The notes under the pieces are model-generated. The model did not search any database. It saw only the letters and a list, made by a program, of their open reading frames with translations, and was not told the origin of the DNA. A DNA stretch of 64,000 nt from assembly GCF_902686445.1 (NCBI RefSeq), contig NW_025920105.1, positions 2,270,979 through 2,334,978 of the forward strand. Reading direction: 5' to 3'. Shown piece by piece: positions 1 to 10,800 of this stretch (the first letter of the stretch is position 1; each line of letters starts with the position of its first letter). The stretch is from Sciurus carolinensis. Its lineage: Eukaryota; Chordata; Mammalia; Rodentia; Sciuridae. A program made the position numbers and the translations under genes.

Positions 1-2590
1 TTACATAACTGTTGGATATAAAGGAACATATCCAAAACTGCATGACTATTAAAAAGGTAGGCTAAGATTTGGGATCAACTCTGCCTGATTCCAAAGTCAA
101 AAGACCTCCACTAAACTTTATGACTCATTCTTTTTTTATTCTCTTAGGTCTTGGATCGTGACACTTATTCAGAAAACCAGCACTAGATTGACATTTAGGG
201 CTCTTCTCCAGTGGAAAGAATAGCCTTGAGTGAATGCTTCTGGAACTTTTAGGAAGTTCTTGTAAAACATTGGGGAAATAATAAACGACTGAGTTTAAAG
301 AAAATCAAGAACCAACATTTGTCATTTCTTCATCACAAGAGAAATTTGAAAACAGGCATAATTCACACTATGGAACCTGCAAAGAGAAGATGTATCTGTA
401 TCAGAATAATGCTAAAAATAAACATTTTGAAGCACCTGATAGGAAAGTATAGTACATCATAGAGTAACACATGAACTACTAAATCTCTCATGTAAAAACG
501 TCACCTGGGAATATATCTACAAAAGATCATGAAGGCCAATGTAGCTTGCTTCAGATCAGAGGCTCTGTAATAGTCTTCAACTAGGAGAAGATTGCAGAAT
601 GGTAGCCTGAACATTTTGATAAAACACACTCTCAGACATAACTGCAAAGAATTAGTCTGAATACATTTGTAGAAAATTGTGTCCAAATATCATCTGTCAT
701 GAAAACATCACAAACAATGAAAATAATGTTTAATACAACCACACACACACACACACACACAGGGATAAAAATTTGAATAAAATAAATACTGAGAGACACC
801 AGTAGTACATAGGGATTACAGATAACAAAAGGTAAAAAAGAAAAGGGAATTTTAAGAGAAAAAATAAATTTATACCATGAAGCAATAAATAGCACAGGCA
901 TGAAGTAATTCATTCCAGTCATCATGATGGTGAGTGGTGGAGATGGAAACTGAGTACCACCTGTCTACTTCTACAGCCCACACAAATTTACTGAGCCTTG
1001 TACCTTGGGCCCTTCTGGCTCAGAAAAATGATTATCCCTGACATTAGGTGAGCTGTTCTTCATGACCCTGATGGCATTTATGATCCATTGGCATGGGGTT
1101 TCCAATAGGCAGGGCAAGTTGTAACTGCAAGACACAGTGGCATCTACAAGTCCACCTAGAACTACAACTCAGGTCTCTCTGCCAATGCCTGCCAAACTGC
1201 TGAAGTACTGGTATCCAAGCAATGTCTGTGACTGACCAGGGTACCACAACCACACACATGGGCTTTTACCAAATTTCTCCCTGAACCTCTTCTCTTATCC
1301 CACTAACTTCATTGACTGGAACCAGTGCTAAAATCACACCTTGAAGTCAGAATTCTATGCATATGCTCTCACCAGAAGCAACTGGATCAAAGTAATGACA
1401 CATGCAATGCATTATCATGGAGACTGCAAAACAATGTAAGCATCCAGACCATAAGTGATGAAATCAAGAATGATGTTTGATTGTACTGAAGAGATTATAT
1501 GTTTGATGTTGATATTCCACTAGCATGTTAGGAGGAATTGACTTTTTCATTATAGGCTATAATGTTGAGTTTATTATCTCTAAATGTGATTTTTATTTAC
1601 TGAGTGAGTTTTGCTGTGTCCCTTTCTGGTAATACACACTACCTATGAGATTGGCCCTAGAAGGGCCTGTAGAGGTTGAGAGGAAGAATCCAGAATAATT
1701 ATACACCTCTTTTAACCTTACTGGGTTTCACCCTCCAACTGAGTAAATTTGTGGACCTTTTAAAAATATGCATATGTAGATAATTTTTTTTTTAAATTTC
1801 ACTCTTTGTGTATCAGAGATTATATGGGGGCTCATTTTTTTCATTTTTCTTTCCTTTATCTTTTAATAATTTGACCACCTGAAGCCAGTTTTTAGTTTCT
1901 ATTTTGTCTGATAATTTTGGGAGTGGATCATCTAGGTGGCTACAGGATATGTATATGTTGGGCATGTAAGTTTGCTAGAATTTTCATAATAAAACAGACA
2001 GGGGGTATGAATCACAGATATGTATTTGTTATGTTAATGGAAGCTAGAAGTTCAATATCACAGTGTGAACAGCTTTAGTGTTCCCTGAGGCCTCTCCATG
2101 GCTTCCAGAGACTTGCCATCTTGATACATCCTCACACGGTCTCCCTTCTTTCTCTGTGCATCCCTGGCATGTCTTCTTCTATTAAGACACCAGTACATTT
2201 GGATCCGGCCCCTAACCTTATGATCTTACGTGACTTCAATTAACACCTTAAAGACTTAGTCTTCAGGTTTCTACACATTGCTGGTAAGAATTTCAAGAGA
2301 TACATTTTGTGGAGACACCACTAAGGCCATAAGAGGAGCAAATGTTGTGGTGAGTGCTATGTAGGCAGTTCTTGAAATGAGAGTAACAGTTTATTGAAGG
2401 ATTATTTTTGATATTTTCTCAGTCTAAGGTGTGGCAAATAAAAAAATGAAGTCAGCCTGTATTTAAATGCCACTTAATTTCAAATTTCATACTGAATTAT
2501 GATAAATATTCTTGATTAAATATTTTCTCATGTGCTATAAATCTCTGGAATCATTTCCAGAGAATTACTTTTGCAATTGTTTTTGTTTGT
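1..2590. other. Unannotated AT-rich DNA
   Basis: No coding region, RNA gene or confidently named repeat was recognised, apart from a (CA)n run at 741-762. The open frames here are short and lack family motifs. The 950-1260 part is less AT-rich, but I recognise nothing in it. Confidence 0.5.
741..762. repeat. (CA)n microsatellite
   Basis: Eleven uninterrupted CA dinucleotides within AT-rich unique sequence. Confidence 0.95.
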
Positions 2591-2599
2591 TCATTCATT

Positions 2600-2670
2600 T
2601 ATTTTTGTTTGCTGGGGATTGAACCCATGACCTCAAGCATGCTATGTAGCACTCTGCCACTGAACTTCCC
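2600..2670 (-). repeat. ID-like SINE, split by the retrovirus
   Basis: The plus strand reads like the reverse complement of the ID core: 'gctggggattgaaccc', then 'gcactctgccactga'. The element is interrupted at 2670 by the retrovirus, and the remaining tail resumes at 10787 after the duplicated cttccc. The SINE was therefore already present when the retrovirus inserted. Confidence 0.7.
2665..2670. repeat. Target-site duplication of the retrovirus, left copy
   Basis: The sequence cttccc directly abuts the LTR end at 2671 and recurs at 10787-10792 directly after the other LTR. Six base pairs is the usual class II (ERVK/IAP) duplication length. Confidence 0.93.
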
Positions 2671-2955
2671 TGTCGTGTCCCTCGCCCGCAAGAAAGCACG
2701 ACACAGGAATCTTCCTTCAGCAGTTTAATCAGGACCTTAATATTATAAAACCATGGTTTTTCTTCTTCTCCCTCTTGAGCTGAATTCATACACTTTTATA
2801 CTCTTGCAATAGCCAATCTACTCCTGCCACTTGGCCTATGTTCATAGGTGCTCCCATTTGCAACAGTTAGCTTAACCAAATATGGGCTTGTTTACCTAGA
2901 AAGCACTTCAGGAAACCAGCGCCATCTTATCATGGTGGTGAGGTGGCTCGCCACA
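2671..2955 (-). repeat. 3' LTR of the IAP-like retrovirus
   Basis: 285 bp, starting TGT and ending ACA on the minus strand. In transcriptional order it holds an AAGATGGC YY1-like site (gccatctt on plus, 2921-2928), an ATTGGCT CCAAT box (2811-2817), a TATAAAAG box (2793-2800) and an ATTAAA poly(A) signal (2724-2729). It differs from the 5' LTR at three bases: one near 2684 and two near the U3 start. Confidence 0.95.
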
Positions 2956-2974
2956 GCTCCCCCTTCTTTATTTT
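2956..2974 (-). promoter_or_regulatory. Polypurine tract
   Basis: On the minus strand a purine-rich run (AAAGAAGGGGGAG) lies directly upstream of the 3' LTR. This is where plus-strand DNA synthesis starts in retroviruses. Confidence 0.85.
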
Positions 2975-3565
2975 ATGAACACAGGTGAAGGTAGAGGCCC
3001 TATCCTACTGTGCAAAAGTGGCAAATAGTGAACGTCAGTCCCAGAGTGGCGCCTTCTCTGGGCCTAATATCACCTAAGCCGATGCCTTTTTTCGTAGGGT
3101 GGGACATGGACATCAAACCCACATGCAATAGGGCATGCCTTCCTTGAGGTTCAAAAATAAAACTCTCAAGTGCAGTGCTTTGCCTCGCATCCTGTGTCCA
3201 TGAAGACATAGCGGTATGGAAAACCATACTAGGGGGAGCTTATCCAGCTTACGCAACTGCAAAGGCCTGAGGTAGGAAAACACATCACCCTACTTGCCAA
3301 TGCTGCACAATACAGGGGCACCATAATGAACACAAGGCATATAGTAACAGTTCTCTCCTCCAACATCATTGTTACAGCTCAAGATCAAAAATGGAAGTTA
3401 CAAGACAATTGAAGCCTTAATTAGTACAAGAAATCCCCAGGATGTAAATACACAGTCCTCAAAGAAAAGTACATAGTAATTACAGCAGGTGCAGGTACAG
3501 CTAGGTGCAGACACCTAGCGTAAATGATAATTCTAACTCTAACAGAGATATACTAAAAATGTCAC
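2975..3565 (-). other. Env-to-LTR spacer of the retrovirus
   Basis: About 590 bp between the Env stop codon and the polypurine tract. No frame with retroviral similarity was recognised. Its base composition is less AT-rich than the central insert. Confidence 0.5.
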
Positions 3566-4450
3566 TTATTCCCGTGCCAGATTAGCCAACCACACAGAAG
3601 GTGACACCCCTTGTTCAATGGCTAACACAGCTTGAATTAACACCGCCTTTTCACGTGCTTGACGCACTCTTAGCTTGCAAATAAACCAAAGGCAAAGGCA
3701 AATACCTGCAGAACAAATACATTCAAAGATCCCCACATTAACCCATTCTTTAAAATAACTAAAGGCAGAGGTGAGCCAGCTAGAGAACTGACTCAAAGTA
3801 ACAGGCTCAACACGAGTGTCATTTAAAATCGCAATTTGCAATAATTGTTGATTCATCATCTTCTCAGCTTCTAGGGACCAGTTGCCTGCAAGAAAGGCGG
3901 AAATCAAGTGGCTTTGATTCTTTGCTTCTTCATATCTTACTGGAGTTATACACATGTGTTTATGATTCCCAATGCATCCAACTTGTGCAATGTTGAAAAG
4001 TTCATCCAACTGTACTTGTAGTAAATCTATCCTTTGATTCGCCGCCAAGATCCCTGATAAGATATGTCTGTTGACACGGTCCTGGGATTCTAGCACCTGT
4101 GCAGTTTGCTGTATGACTTGATTAATGGTTTGTGCTGTTTGAACTTGATTGGTCATGGCTAGAGCAGCGGTAGTGGCTGCAGCAGCAGAGACAGCAATAG
4201 CAGTTATTATGGCTGCGGTAATGCCAAAGTCTCTCTTTTCTCTGAAGAGGTTCACCAACGGAAAATTATCTGGATTGACCTCCACTGGGACAGGTACAAA
4301 GGTGGGTACTTTTACAATCACAGCAACAGATTCACTACCGTTCCAACACTCTGAAAGCAGGCAGGTAATATTGTCATTAGAACAATTTAAAATCACTTCC
4401 GAACTGTTTGATAATAGAAATAGAAAAAGGGGGGGGCAGGCGGCGAACAA
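3566..4450 (-). pseudogene. Retroviral Env remnant, transmembrane subunit with a short SU tail
   Basis: An uninterrupted 294-codon frame resembling class II retroviral Env. Residues 20-58 look like the end of the surface subunit. REKR at 70-73 is a furin-type cleavage site, and 76-100 is an Ala/Ile-rich fusion-peptide-like stretch. A heptad-rich segment follows (100-155). A CX7C pair spans C159-C167 with ITP just after it, as in betaretroviral TM. A hydrophobic membrane span lies at about 237-258 and a cytoplasmic tail of about 36 residues ends at the stop. Nearly all of SU, including the receptor-binding part, and the normal signal peptide are deleted. The apparent first residues come from the deletion junction with integrase. 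A functional Env is not expected from this frame. Confidence 0.88.
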
Positions 4451-5258
4451 TGTCTGTCAGCCGCAGAATTATCATGTGCATCCAAAGTTAAAAAATTAAT
4501 GGTAAAAAAAGCCAAAGACAAACGCTCTTTAGGAGTACGGCTTGCTCCTATTCCCCCTTTTTGTCTTTGCAAAAGTTCTTTAATCATTCTATGAGCTCTC
4601 TCCACGATTCCCTGACCTTGGGGGTTGTAAGGTAAGCCATGAGTCAGTTGCACTCCCATAGTGGAGCAGAAAGAGGTGAATTGTTGACCAGTGTACGCTG
4701 GCCCATTATCTGTCTTCAAGGAGCATGGAAGGCCCCAGGCGGCCCAAGCCTCTAGGCAATGGGAGATGACATGATGGCCTTTTTCTCCTGCCAAAGCAGA
4801 GGCATGCATAACTCCAGAAAAAGTATCTATTGAGACATGAACATATTTTAGGAAACCAAACTCTGCAATATGAGTAACATCCATTTGCCAAATCATAAGA
4901 GGTCGCGAGCCTCGGGGGTTAACATCAAAAGAAGGGAGATGATGAAATGGAACACAATGAGAACAATCTAAGACAATCTGTCTCGCTTTTGCTCGAGGAA
5001 TAGAGAAGCGCTTATGAAGTGTTTGGGAGTTAACATGAAACTTATTATGAAAGTCTCAAGCACTGTCAAGAGAAGAAAGAAAACAAATTGTGCGGGTAGC
5101 GGCATCTGCCCTTGCGTTTCCTTCAACAATAGGTCCAGGGAGAGCCGTATGAGCTCTTATATGTACAGGATAAAAGGGTGCAGAATGGCCCAAAATCAAA
5201 TTTTGTAACTGAGTAAATAAAGATGAAACCTTGTTGTTAGGATTGATGGCACCTACAG
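4393..5258 (-). pseudogene. Retroviral pol remnant: RNase H end plus integrase, C-terminus lost
   Basis: Reading on minus, the remnant begins with the end of RNase H (about 5258-5095, including a GNARAD motif). The integrase zinc domain follows, with an HX3H pair (about 5050-5035) and a CX2C pair (about 4965). The catalytic core then shows D in QMDVT, D in TDNGPAY, and E in GIVERAH exactly 35 residues after the second D, the DDX35E pattern. An in-frame TGA lies in the linker just before the zinc domain (about 5054). The core frame runs from 4896 without a stop but leaves pol-like sequence near 4440 and overlaps the Env frame. A deletion therefore removed the integrase C-terminal domain together with most of SU. 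Upstream pol (RT) is absent. Confidence 0.9.
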
Positions 5259-5259
5259 T

Positions 5260-8200
5260 TTACAACACCTTAAGTGCTCCTTAGAGAAGTCCTCTTATTC
5301 CCTGGGTTCAGGCTGACTGAGGGCAAAAGATCCAAATACTGGTGTATCTTGCCTTCTGTACTCCAATCTCTAAGTTTGATCTTAATCATCCAGCAAGCCA
5401 GTCTCACCAGTCATAAAGTAAGAGTACTGGGCTTTAACTTTAATGTCCATAACTTTACAGTTATTTACCCTTTTATCTAACTGGAGTCTGCATTAGTTCT
5501 GGAAGTTACCACTATTTGTTTTGGTATCTGTTACCACTATTTGTTAGGTGATGGCTTATTATCACAAGTTACCTAGGTTGCGTGTTCTTGAAGCAGCTAC
5601 TTCTGCAAAACATTAATAGGTAACAGTTTTACAAAATGAAATAAGTAAGAGTAAAAATATATTCTGCTTGTATAATAGCTATTTTGAATTTTGACTGAGA
5701 ACCACATTATATTCCCTATTTGAGATCATAGTAATTTTACAACAAAAAAAAACAATCTTTTGATTATAACTTTAAATAAGCTGAAGTCTGACTTATTTTG
5801 GAGTCACTTTAACATGCAGTAAGGTGGGAGGCAGAGCCTTATCTCAGGTAAGGCGTGGCTCCTTACAAATCTTAAGTGTTCTAATTCTACAACTAATTTT
5901 TGTCCCTTTTGCCATGACCAGCATGACCAAATTTTTAAGTTCAGTGAGGGTCAAAGGAGTATTAGAAAATAAAGGTTTATAAACACAGATTTTGAAGATT
6001 AAGCTGAGATCAGATGGAGCTCTGTTCTCTGATGGAAATGTAGATCTAAAGAGTTATGGTAGCAACATTTATACATGTCTTATTATTAAGTTAAAGACTA
6101 TGTAAGCATTATTCTTTGTTTTTAGGAGAGTTACAGAGACTAGACCATCTACATAACTTTTTCTCACAACTGCAAAGTGCAATGTTAGGAACTCTGTGTA
6201 GTTCTCAAAGAAGTCCACTGTCCAAAGTTACTGTAAGGTGGGCAGGAACTAGAGAAGGGAACTGATGAAACACTGGTTATCTAGCAAAACAATTTCTTTC
6301 TGCCCAAGAGCTGTGTGCTTGATATCAATGTAAGAGCTGATAGGACTCCTGTACAGAGCCTCCCCAGGGAGGTTACTGCCACAGCAGTTAGGCATCTTGT
6401 GCTCCTACACAGGAACACTTCCAGGCACCCGGCATGCTACAGTCATGAAGTCAGGGACCCCAATCTCAGTCATTGTTGTCCCATTTTTGCTATAATGCAT
6501 TATACTCTTTCTTAAATGTCATTTAAGAAGTTTATATATATTGATTTCTGAGTCCATATAAACATTAGTTAACACAGTCTAACATTATATCCAAACAGGA
6601 ATCAATCAAAGAAAGGCTGAGAGAGCTTTTAACTTTTCTTTTGTGTAGCAAAATGCTTTTACCTTCTACAATATGAACCTTTAAACAAATCAGGCTGTCA
6701 CTAACTCTTAGATATATATTTACATTTAAATTTTTATCTCAGTGAAATAAGTAACCAATGTTACATATACCTTACTGATAATATGTCCCATAATAGAACA
6801 TTAAACAATAGAAATAAATCCCCAATTAAAATTTACTCTTTATAAGTTTAAGATTACCATTACAGACAAGTTTAATCTGGAGAATAGCACAGCTTGATAA
6901 ATTTCCTGCTTTAAAAACTTGTATACCTGAAAAATATGAACACATTTCATATACAACTAGAAACCATTTCACAATTACCTTGACACTTTTTTCTTACCAA
7001 ATTTAGTTTCTTAAGAAAAATGTAGACTCTGTAATACAGTACAATACTTTAACAGTTGTTTAACCATAATTGTATACACCCCAATTTTTAAGACTAATTG
7101 TTCTAAAGAATAAAACTTAATAGACACAAAGTTAAGAGTAAATTAGTGTTTCTAAGAAATCCTTGCCATTTTACCATGTCATTTTACCATGTAGATTAAA
7201 CTCTGGTGTATATCAGAACATTAGTATTTCACCTTAGGAAAAACCTTTAATAGCTTTAGCTGTCTCACATACACACAACCAACTCAGTTTCACACAAACA
7301 TGTTGAAACTTGCCCTTTACTTACATAGACTTTCTTAGCACTTACTTAGACCCTCATGTATTTCATCACACAAGCACTTTCTTACCCAGAAACATTTCCT
7401 TTTCCCTTTTACTAAATATATTTCCATACCCAGACCCTTTTATTTCTCTTTCCTATCTGTTGACCCCTTTTTGTTCACATTCTGAAACAACTCTTATGAA
7501 ATTTCTGAATTTAGATAAATTGCTCTATTTTTAATAAGATTAAATATTTTGTTGTTTATAGTACTCTAATTGAAACACAGTTGAAACCTTTAGAACCCTT
7601 TGTATATAGAATTGTACTTGTTAAGACATAACTCTTAGTAACCTTGTTTTTAGTTTAGTGATGACACAAAGCAAGTTTAAACCCTTTTTATTTACCAACC
7701 TATGAAAGCACCAATAATGTTTAAGTATGATACTCCATGGAATTTAAGGAGTTAAGAGTACTTGATGTTATTTAACAATGAGCATTTTAATTTTGTAAAT
7801 TAATCAGATGTCTCTACAAACACATTTAAGTAATCCCATATATGTTAACTCTAATTTACTTATTCTGTAAAAACCAAGAAAGCAGGCAGGTGTCCTGAAC
7901 AGTATTTGCTGTCTCTTTCCTGTTGAAGAAAAGTCCTAGAAACAATTGATATTAGACATTGTTTAACATCAACATTCCATTAGTTTGACCACCTAGAGAC
8001 TTGCAAGTTATTTTTAAAGACATTTCACTTTTATTAGTTTACTCAATTTAAATTGAACCCTTTTAAATCACGTGAATAAAAGTATTTGGATCCATTTTTA
8101 AACTTTAATTTTAGGAGCGCTCAGTTTTGATGCAGACAAGACATGACACCAGACAGCACGACATACAAATAACACAAAATCAAAGGCCTTGTAACTTTAT

Positions 8201-8400
8201 AGGTGAATCTCCATTGCAATGTAACAGATGTTCAAAAACTTTAGTTGAATAAAAAATAGAACTGATCAAAAAGAGAAAAAAAATCATTAACCTAGGTATG
8301 CAAGATCAAAATTATGAGCTCAAAAATACAGCATTAAAGAAAAACAAAACAAAACAAGAATCCTGGAAAATGAGTTAATTCTGTGTAGCAGTCCAGAAGT
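5260..8400. other. AT-rich non-retroviral segment inside the provirus
   Basis: About 3.1 kb sits where protease and reverse transcriptase belong, but no frame carries protease (DTG) or RT (YXDD) motifs and stops are dense in all frames. The part at about 5890-6475 is recognisably related to 62265-62860 in opposite orientation, with long shared runs such as 'aagattaagctg' and 'gtagat.taaagagttatg'. I see no second pair of LTRs inside. It could be captured host or other-repeat sequence carried by the element family, or one or more later insertions. Confidence 0.6.
5890..6475 (+). repeat. Dispersed repeat of unknown family, copy 1
   Basis: Diverged but colinear with the reverse complement of 62265-62860 over about 580 bp, with matching blocks around 'accagcatgaccaaa', 'aagattaagctg', 'tctgatggaaatgtagat' and 'catgaagtcagggaccccaatctcagt'. 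The family is not recognised. It lies in the AT-rich core of the provirus. Confidence 0.75.
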
Positions 8401-8439
8401 TTAAAACAGACACCCTTTTGTTTTCTTTTTCTTATCTTC

Positions 8440-8500
8440 AGGTTACCCCCCTTTCCCGCTGAGACTGTTGCAGTTTACATTCCAATGCAGGCTTCAGCAA
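8440..8500 (-). pseudogene. Possible nucleocapsid zinc-knuckle remnant
   Basis: On the minus strand a short frame reads HW followed by a spaced Cys and a Gly/Lys-rich tail. This resembles the second Gag zinc knuckle of class II retroviruses, but with broken spacing and stops. It lies about where nucleocapsid should follow capsid. The call rests on a few residues. Confidence 0.3.
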
Positions 8501-8646
8501 GGCCAGGCAGGGGGGGAGGGAGGATCACCCAGGACTTTTTAACCCTTTTTCTTCCTGGTTGAGAAATCAGGTTAGGTTTGAATGCAGAAAATCACAAAAC
8601 ATTATTTCTTACTACTTTTGAGGAATGGAGCTGCTGAGATCTCTGC

Positions 8647-10244
8647 CTAGGGGGAGGACTGCTTCAAGGACATGGGTGTTCCCTCCCTAGGTGGCCATGG
8701 AGCTGCGTGGAAGGGATCAGGAGGGGGGCCTTTTTCTGTCTCTTGTGATAGTTTCTCTTGATCCAACAAGCCCTTATCTAAAAACCAAGGGGCTTTGTCT
8801 TCTACAGCTTTTAAAAACTTCCTAGCTGAGGAAACCTCTAAAGGTGCTCCATTAGCCTTTAATAAAGCCTTTAATAGTCCTTCCATGCGAAGGAAGGCAG
8901 CAGCTAAGCCTGCATTTGTTAATGGGCCACCTATTTCTCTACAAGCTTTCATCCATGCCTCTATGTCTTTGCTTTTAAATGGATTAATAGCATTTCTGCA
9001 TTCTCTTGTACATTGTTCATATACTAATTGTTTAATTAAAGGCATAGCTGCATCAGCATTCCCTGAAGATCTTCCCTGCTGCATCTACCATTCTAGCCAC
9101 GAAATCTGAAAAAGCTTCTGTGGGGCCTTGGACAATTTTTGTTAAGTTACCTCGCACCTCTCCTTTATTAGGAAGTGCTTTCCAGGCAGCAATGCAGATC
9201 TTATTAATTTGTTCATAAACCTCTAATGGAAAGCCTGTTTGCTGATTGGCAAATCTACCCTGCCCCAGAAGCATATCCACATCCCAGGCAGGTTTGCCCA
9301 TAGCTTGGTTGTGTGCAGCCTGTTCATTGGCCCCCTCTAACACGAAGGCTCTCCAGTCTAAATATTTACCTGGGGAAACACAAGCTTTCACTAAACTGGC
9401 CCAGTCCGAGGGGGTCATGCAGAATCTATTGAGCCCCTCTATTTGGGCGATAGTAAAAGCAGCATCCACACCATAAGTGCGGACAGATTCTGCTATATTC
9501 TTTATCATTTTAAATTCTATGGGTTCCTGATGTCTTCCCCCATCATTGTCCTGGAATACAGGACAGGCAAACCTCAACTCTACATGGGCAGCCCTCCAAG
9601 CTGCAGAGTTAAAAGCTCTACCCGTGCCTGGAACCCCTCCCACATATGGGGGAGGATCATAGGCTAGAGCTGGCTTCTGTTCTTCCTCATAGTCCTTCTG
9701 TCTGAAATCTTTTTGCCTCTTAGTTCCCCCTTCTTTTATCTTCACCTTCCGTAAGTGCTGCGTTAGCTCTTTCACTTTCTCATCACCGTCTGATTCTGAC
9801 TCCCCTGTATCTTCTGGTGTTCTAAGGGCTTTTAAATCTGGGTACAGTCTCCTCTTTGGAATAGTTCCATAAACCTGCTCTCCTGCGCTATGTTTACTGG
9901 AAGTACTCATAGAATCCTCGGACTTCTCCTCATGTAGTTGTTCAAGAACTGCCTGTCCTTTATGAATAGCTTCCTGACATCTACCATCAAGAATACATCC
10001 TTTATTAATTTCCATAGCGGTATCACCCCTTTCTCCAATTGTCCCTGCTCCTTAAGGAAATCTAAATCTTTTCCCAACTTATCCCAGCTAGTAGGAATCA
10101 AGCTTCCGGAGACAGCAAACCATGGGCTGCTTTATCAATTCTTACAAGGAATGTTTCTAAAGTACTGCGTTTAACCTTGAGCTCTTTAGAGCGCAACAAA
10201 AATCTAAAGACTGTATTAATGAATTAGGATGGAGAATTGCCCAT
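8647..10244 (-). pseudogene. Retroviral gag, broken (matrix, capsid)
   Basis: The likely start is ATG at 10244-10242, followed by a glycine (a myristoylation-like MG). An in-frame TAA is the seventh codon. A matrix-like frame continues with at least two frame changes, near 10130 and in 10015-9990. The main frame, 10015-9053, has an acidic linker, a PPPY late-domain motif (residues 121-124) and capsid sequence from about residue 151. A further frame change near 9070 leads into the 145-codon frame 9084-8647. That frame carries the major-homology-region end, the capsid C-terminal domain and a proline-rich tail. The capsid resembles the IAP/betaretrovirus group. No intact Gag can be made from this copy. 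Confidence 0.92.
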
Positions 10245-10297
10245 AATGAAAGCAGCATTCAGAGCAAGCAGAATGAAAGCAAGAACAAAATATTTTC

Positions 10298-10427
10298 TTT
10301 GCTGATCGACTATACAAAGTTGATTAAACCTTTGCTGATCGACTATACAAAGTCGATTAAATCCTAGTCCACAGACTAACCTTTGCTGATCGACTATACA
10401 AAGTCGATTAAATCCTAGTCCACAGAC
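10298..10427 (-). repeat. Tandem hairpin repeats in the retroviral leader
   Basis: The unit 'tttgctgatcgactataca' occurs at 10298, 10331 and 10382. Copies 2 and 3 are about 51 bp apart and nearly identical, including a shared 'atcctagtccacagac' tail. Each contains ATCGACT, a 6-nt loop and AGTCGAT. These 7-bp arms lie at 10338-10344/10351-10357 and 10389-10395/10402-10408; copy 1 has one changed base. The repeats lie between primer-binding site and gag, where packaging and dimerisation signals sit in retroviruses. Confidence 0.85.
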
Positions 10428-10481
10428 CCCATTTACCTGTGGTACTTACCGGTGCACCCCCTGACCACTGAAAGTTCTGAT

Positions 10482-10499
10482 TCCCGGGTTTCGGCACCA
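10482..10499 (-). promoter_or_regulatory. Primer-binding site, tRNA-Phe type
   Basis: The plus strand reads TCCCGGGTTTCGGCACCA, identical to the 3' end of mammalian tRNA-Phe with CCA, so the minus (viral) strand is its complement. It lies two bases from the LTR edge. tRNA-Phe priming is characteristic of rodent IAP elements. Confidence 0.95.
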
Positions 10500-10501
10500 C
10501 T

Positions 10502-10786
10502 TGTCGTGTCCCTCACCCGCAAGAAAGCACGACACAGGAATCTTCCTTCAGCAGTTTAATCAGGACCTTAATATTATAAAACCATGGTTTTTCTTCTTCT
10601 CCCTCTTGAGCTGAATTCATACACTTTTATACTCTTGCAATAGCCAATCTACTCCTGCCACTTGGCCTATGTTCATAGGTGCTCCCATTTGCAACAGTTA
10701 GCTTAACCAAATATGGGCTTGTTTACCTAGAAAGCACTTCAGGAAACCAGCGCCATCTTATCATGGTGGTGAGGCAGCTCGCCACA
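10502..10786 (-). repeat. 5' LTR of the IAP-like retrovirus
   Basis: 285 bp with the same signals as the 3' LTR: AAGATGGC at 10752-10759, TATAAAAG at 10624-10631 and ATTAAA at 10555-10560 (minus strand). Transcription would run towards lower coordinates into the primer site and gag. Confidence 0.95.
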
Positions 10787-10792
10787 CTTCCC
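10787..10792. repeat. Target-site duplication of the retrovirus, right copy
   Basis: cttccc directly follows the LTR and matches 2665-2670. Confidence 0.93.
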
Positions 10793-10800
10793 TACAGGGA

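Larger units (their letters stand above)
2671..10786 (-). mobile_element. IAP-like endogenous retrovirus, non-autonomous, with both LTRs
   Basis: An 8.1-kb provirus in minus orientation. In its own reading direction the order is: 5' LTR (10502-10786), primer-binding site, leader with three hairpin repeats, broken gag (10244-8647), about 3.1 kb of AT-rich non-retroviral sequence, RNase H end plus integrase (about 5258-4393), Env transmembrane frame (4450-3566), polypurine tract, 3' LTR (2671-2955). Protease and RT are missing, and no YXDD-type polymerase motif was seen. The tRNA-Phe primer site, 6-bp target duplication, AAGATGGC motif in the LTR and Gag capsid sequence all fit the IAP/ERVK group. 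The LTRs differ at three positions, so the insertion is recent, although the genes are wrecked. This fits an element copied by proteins supplied in trans. Confidence 0.93.
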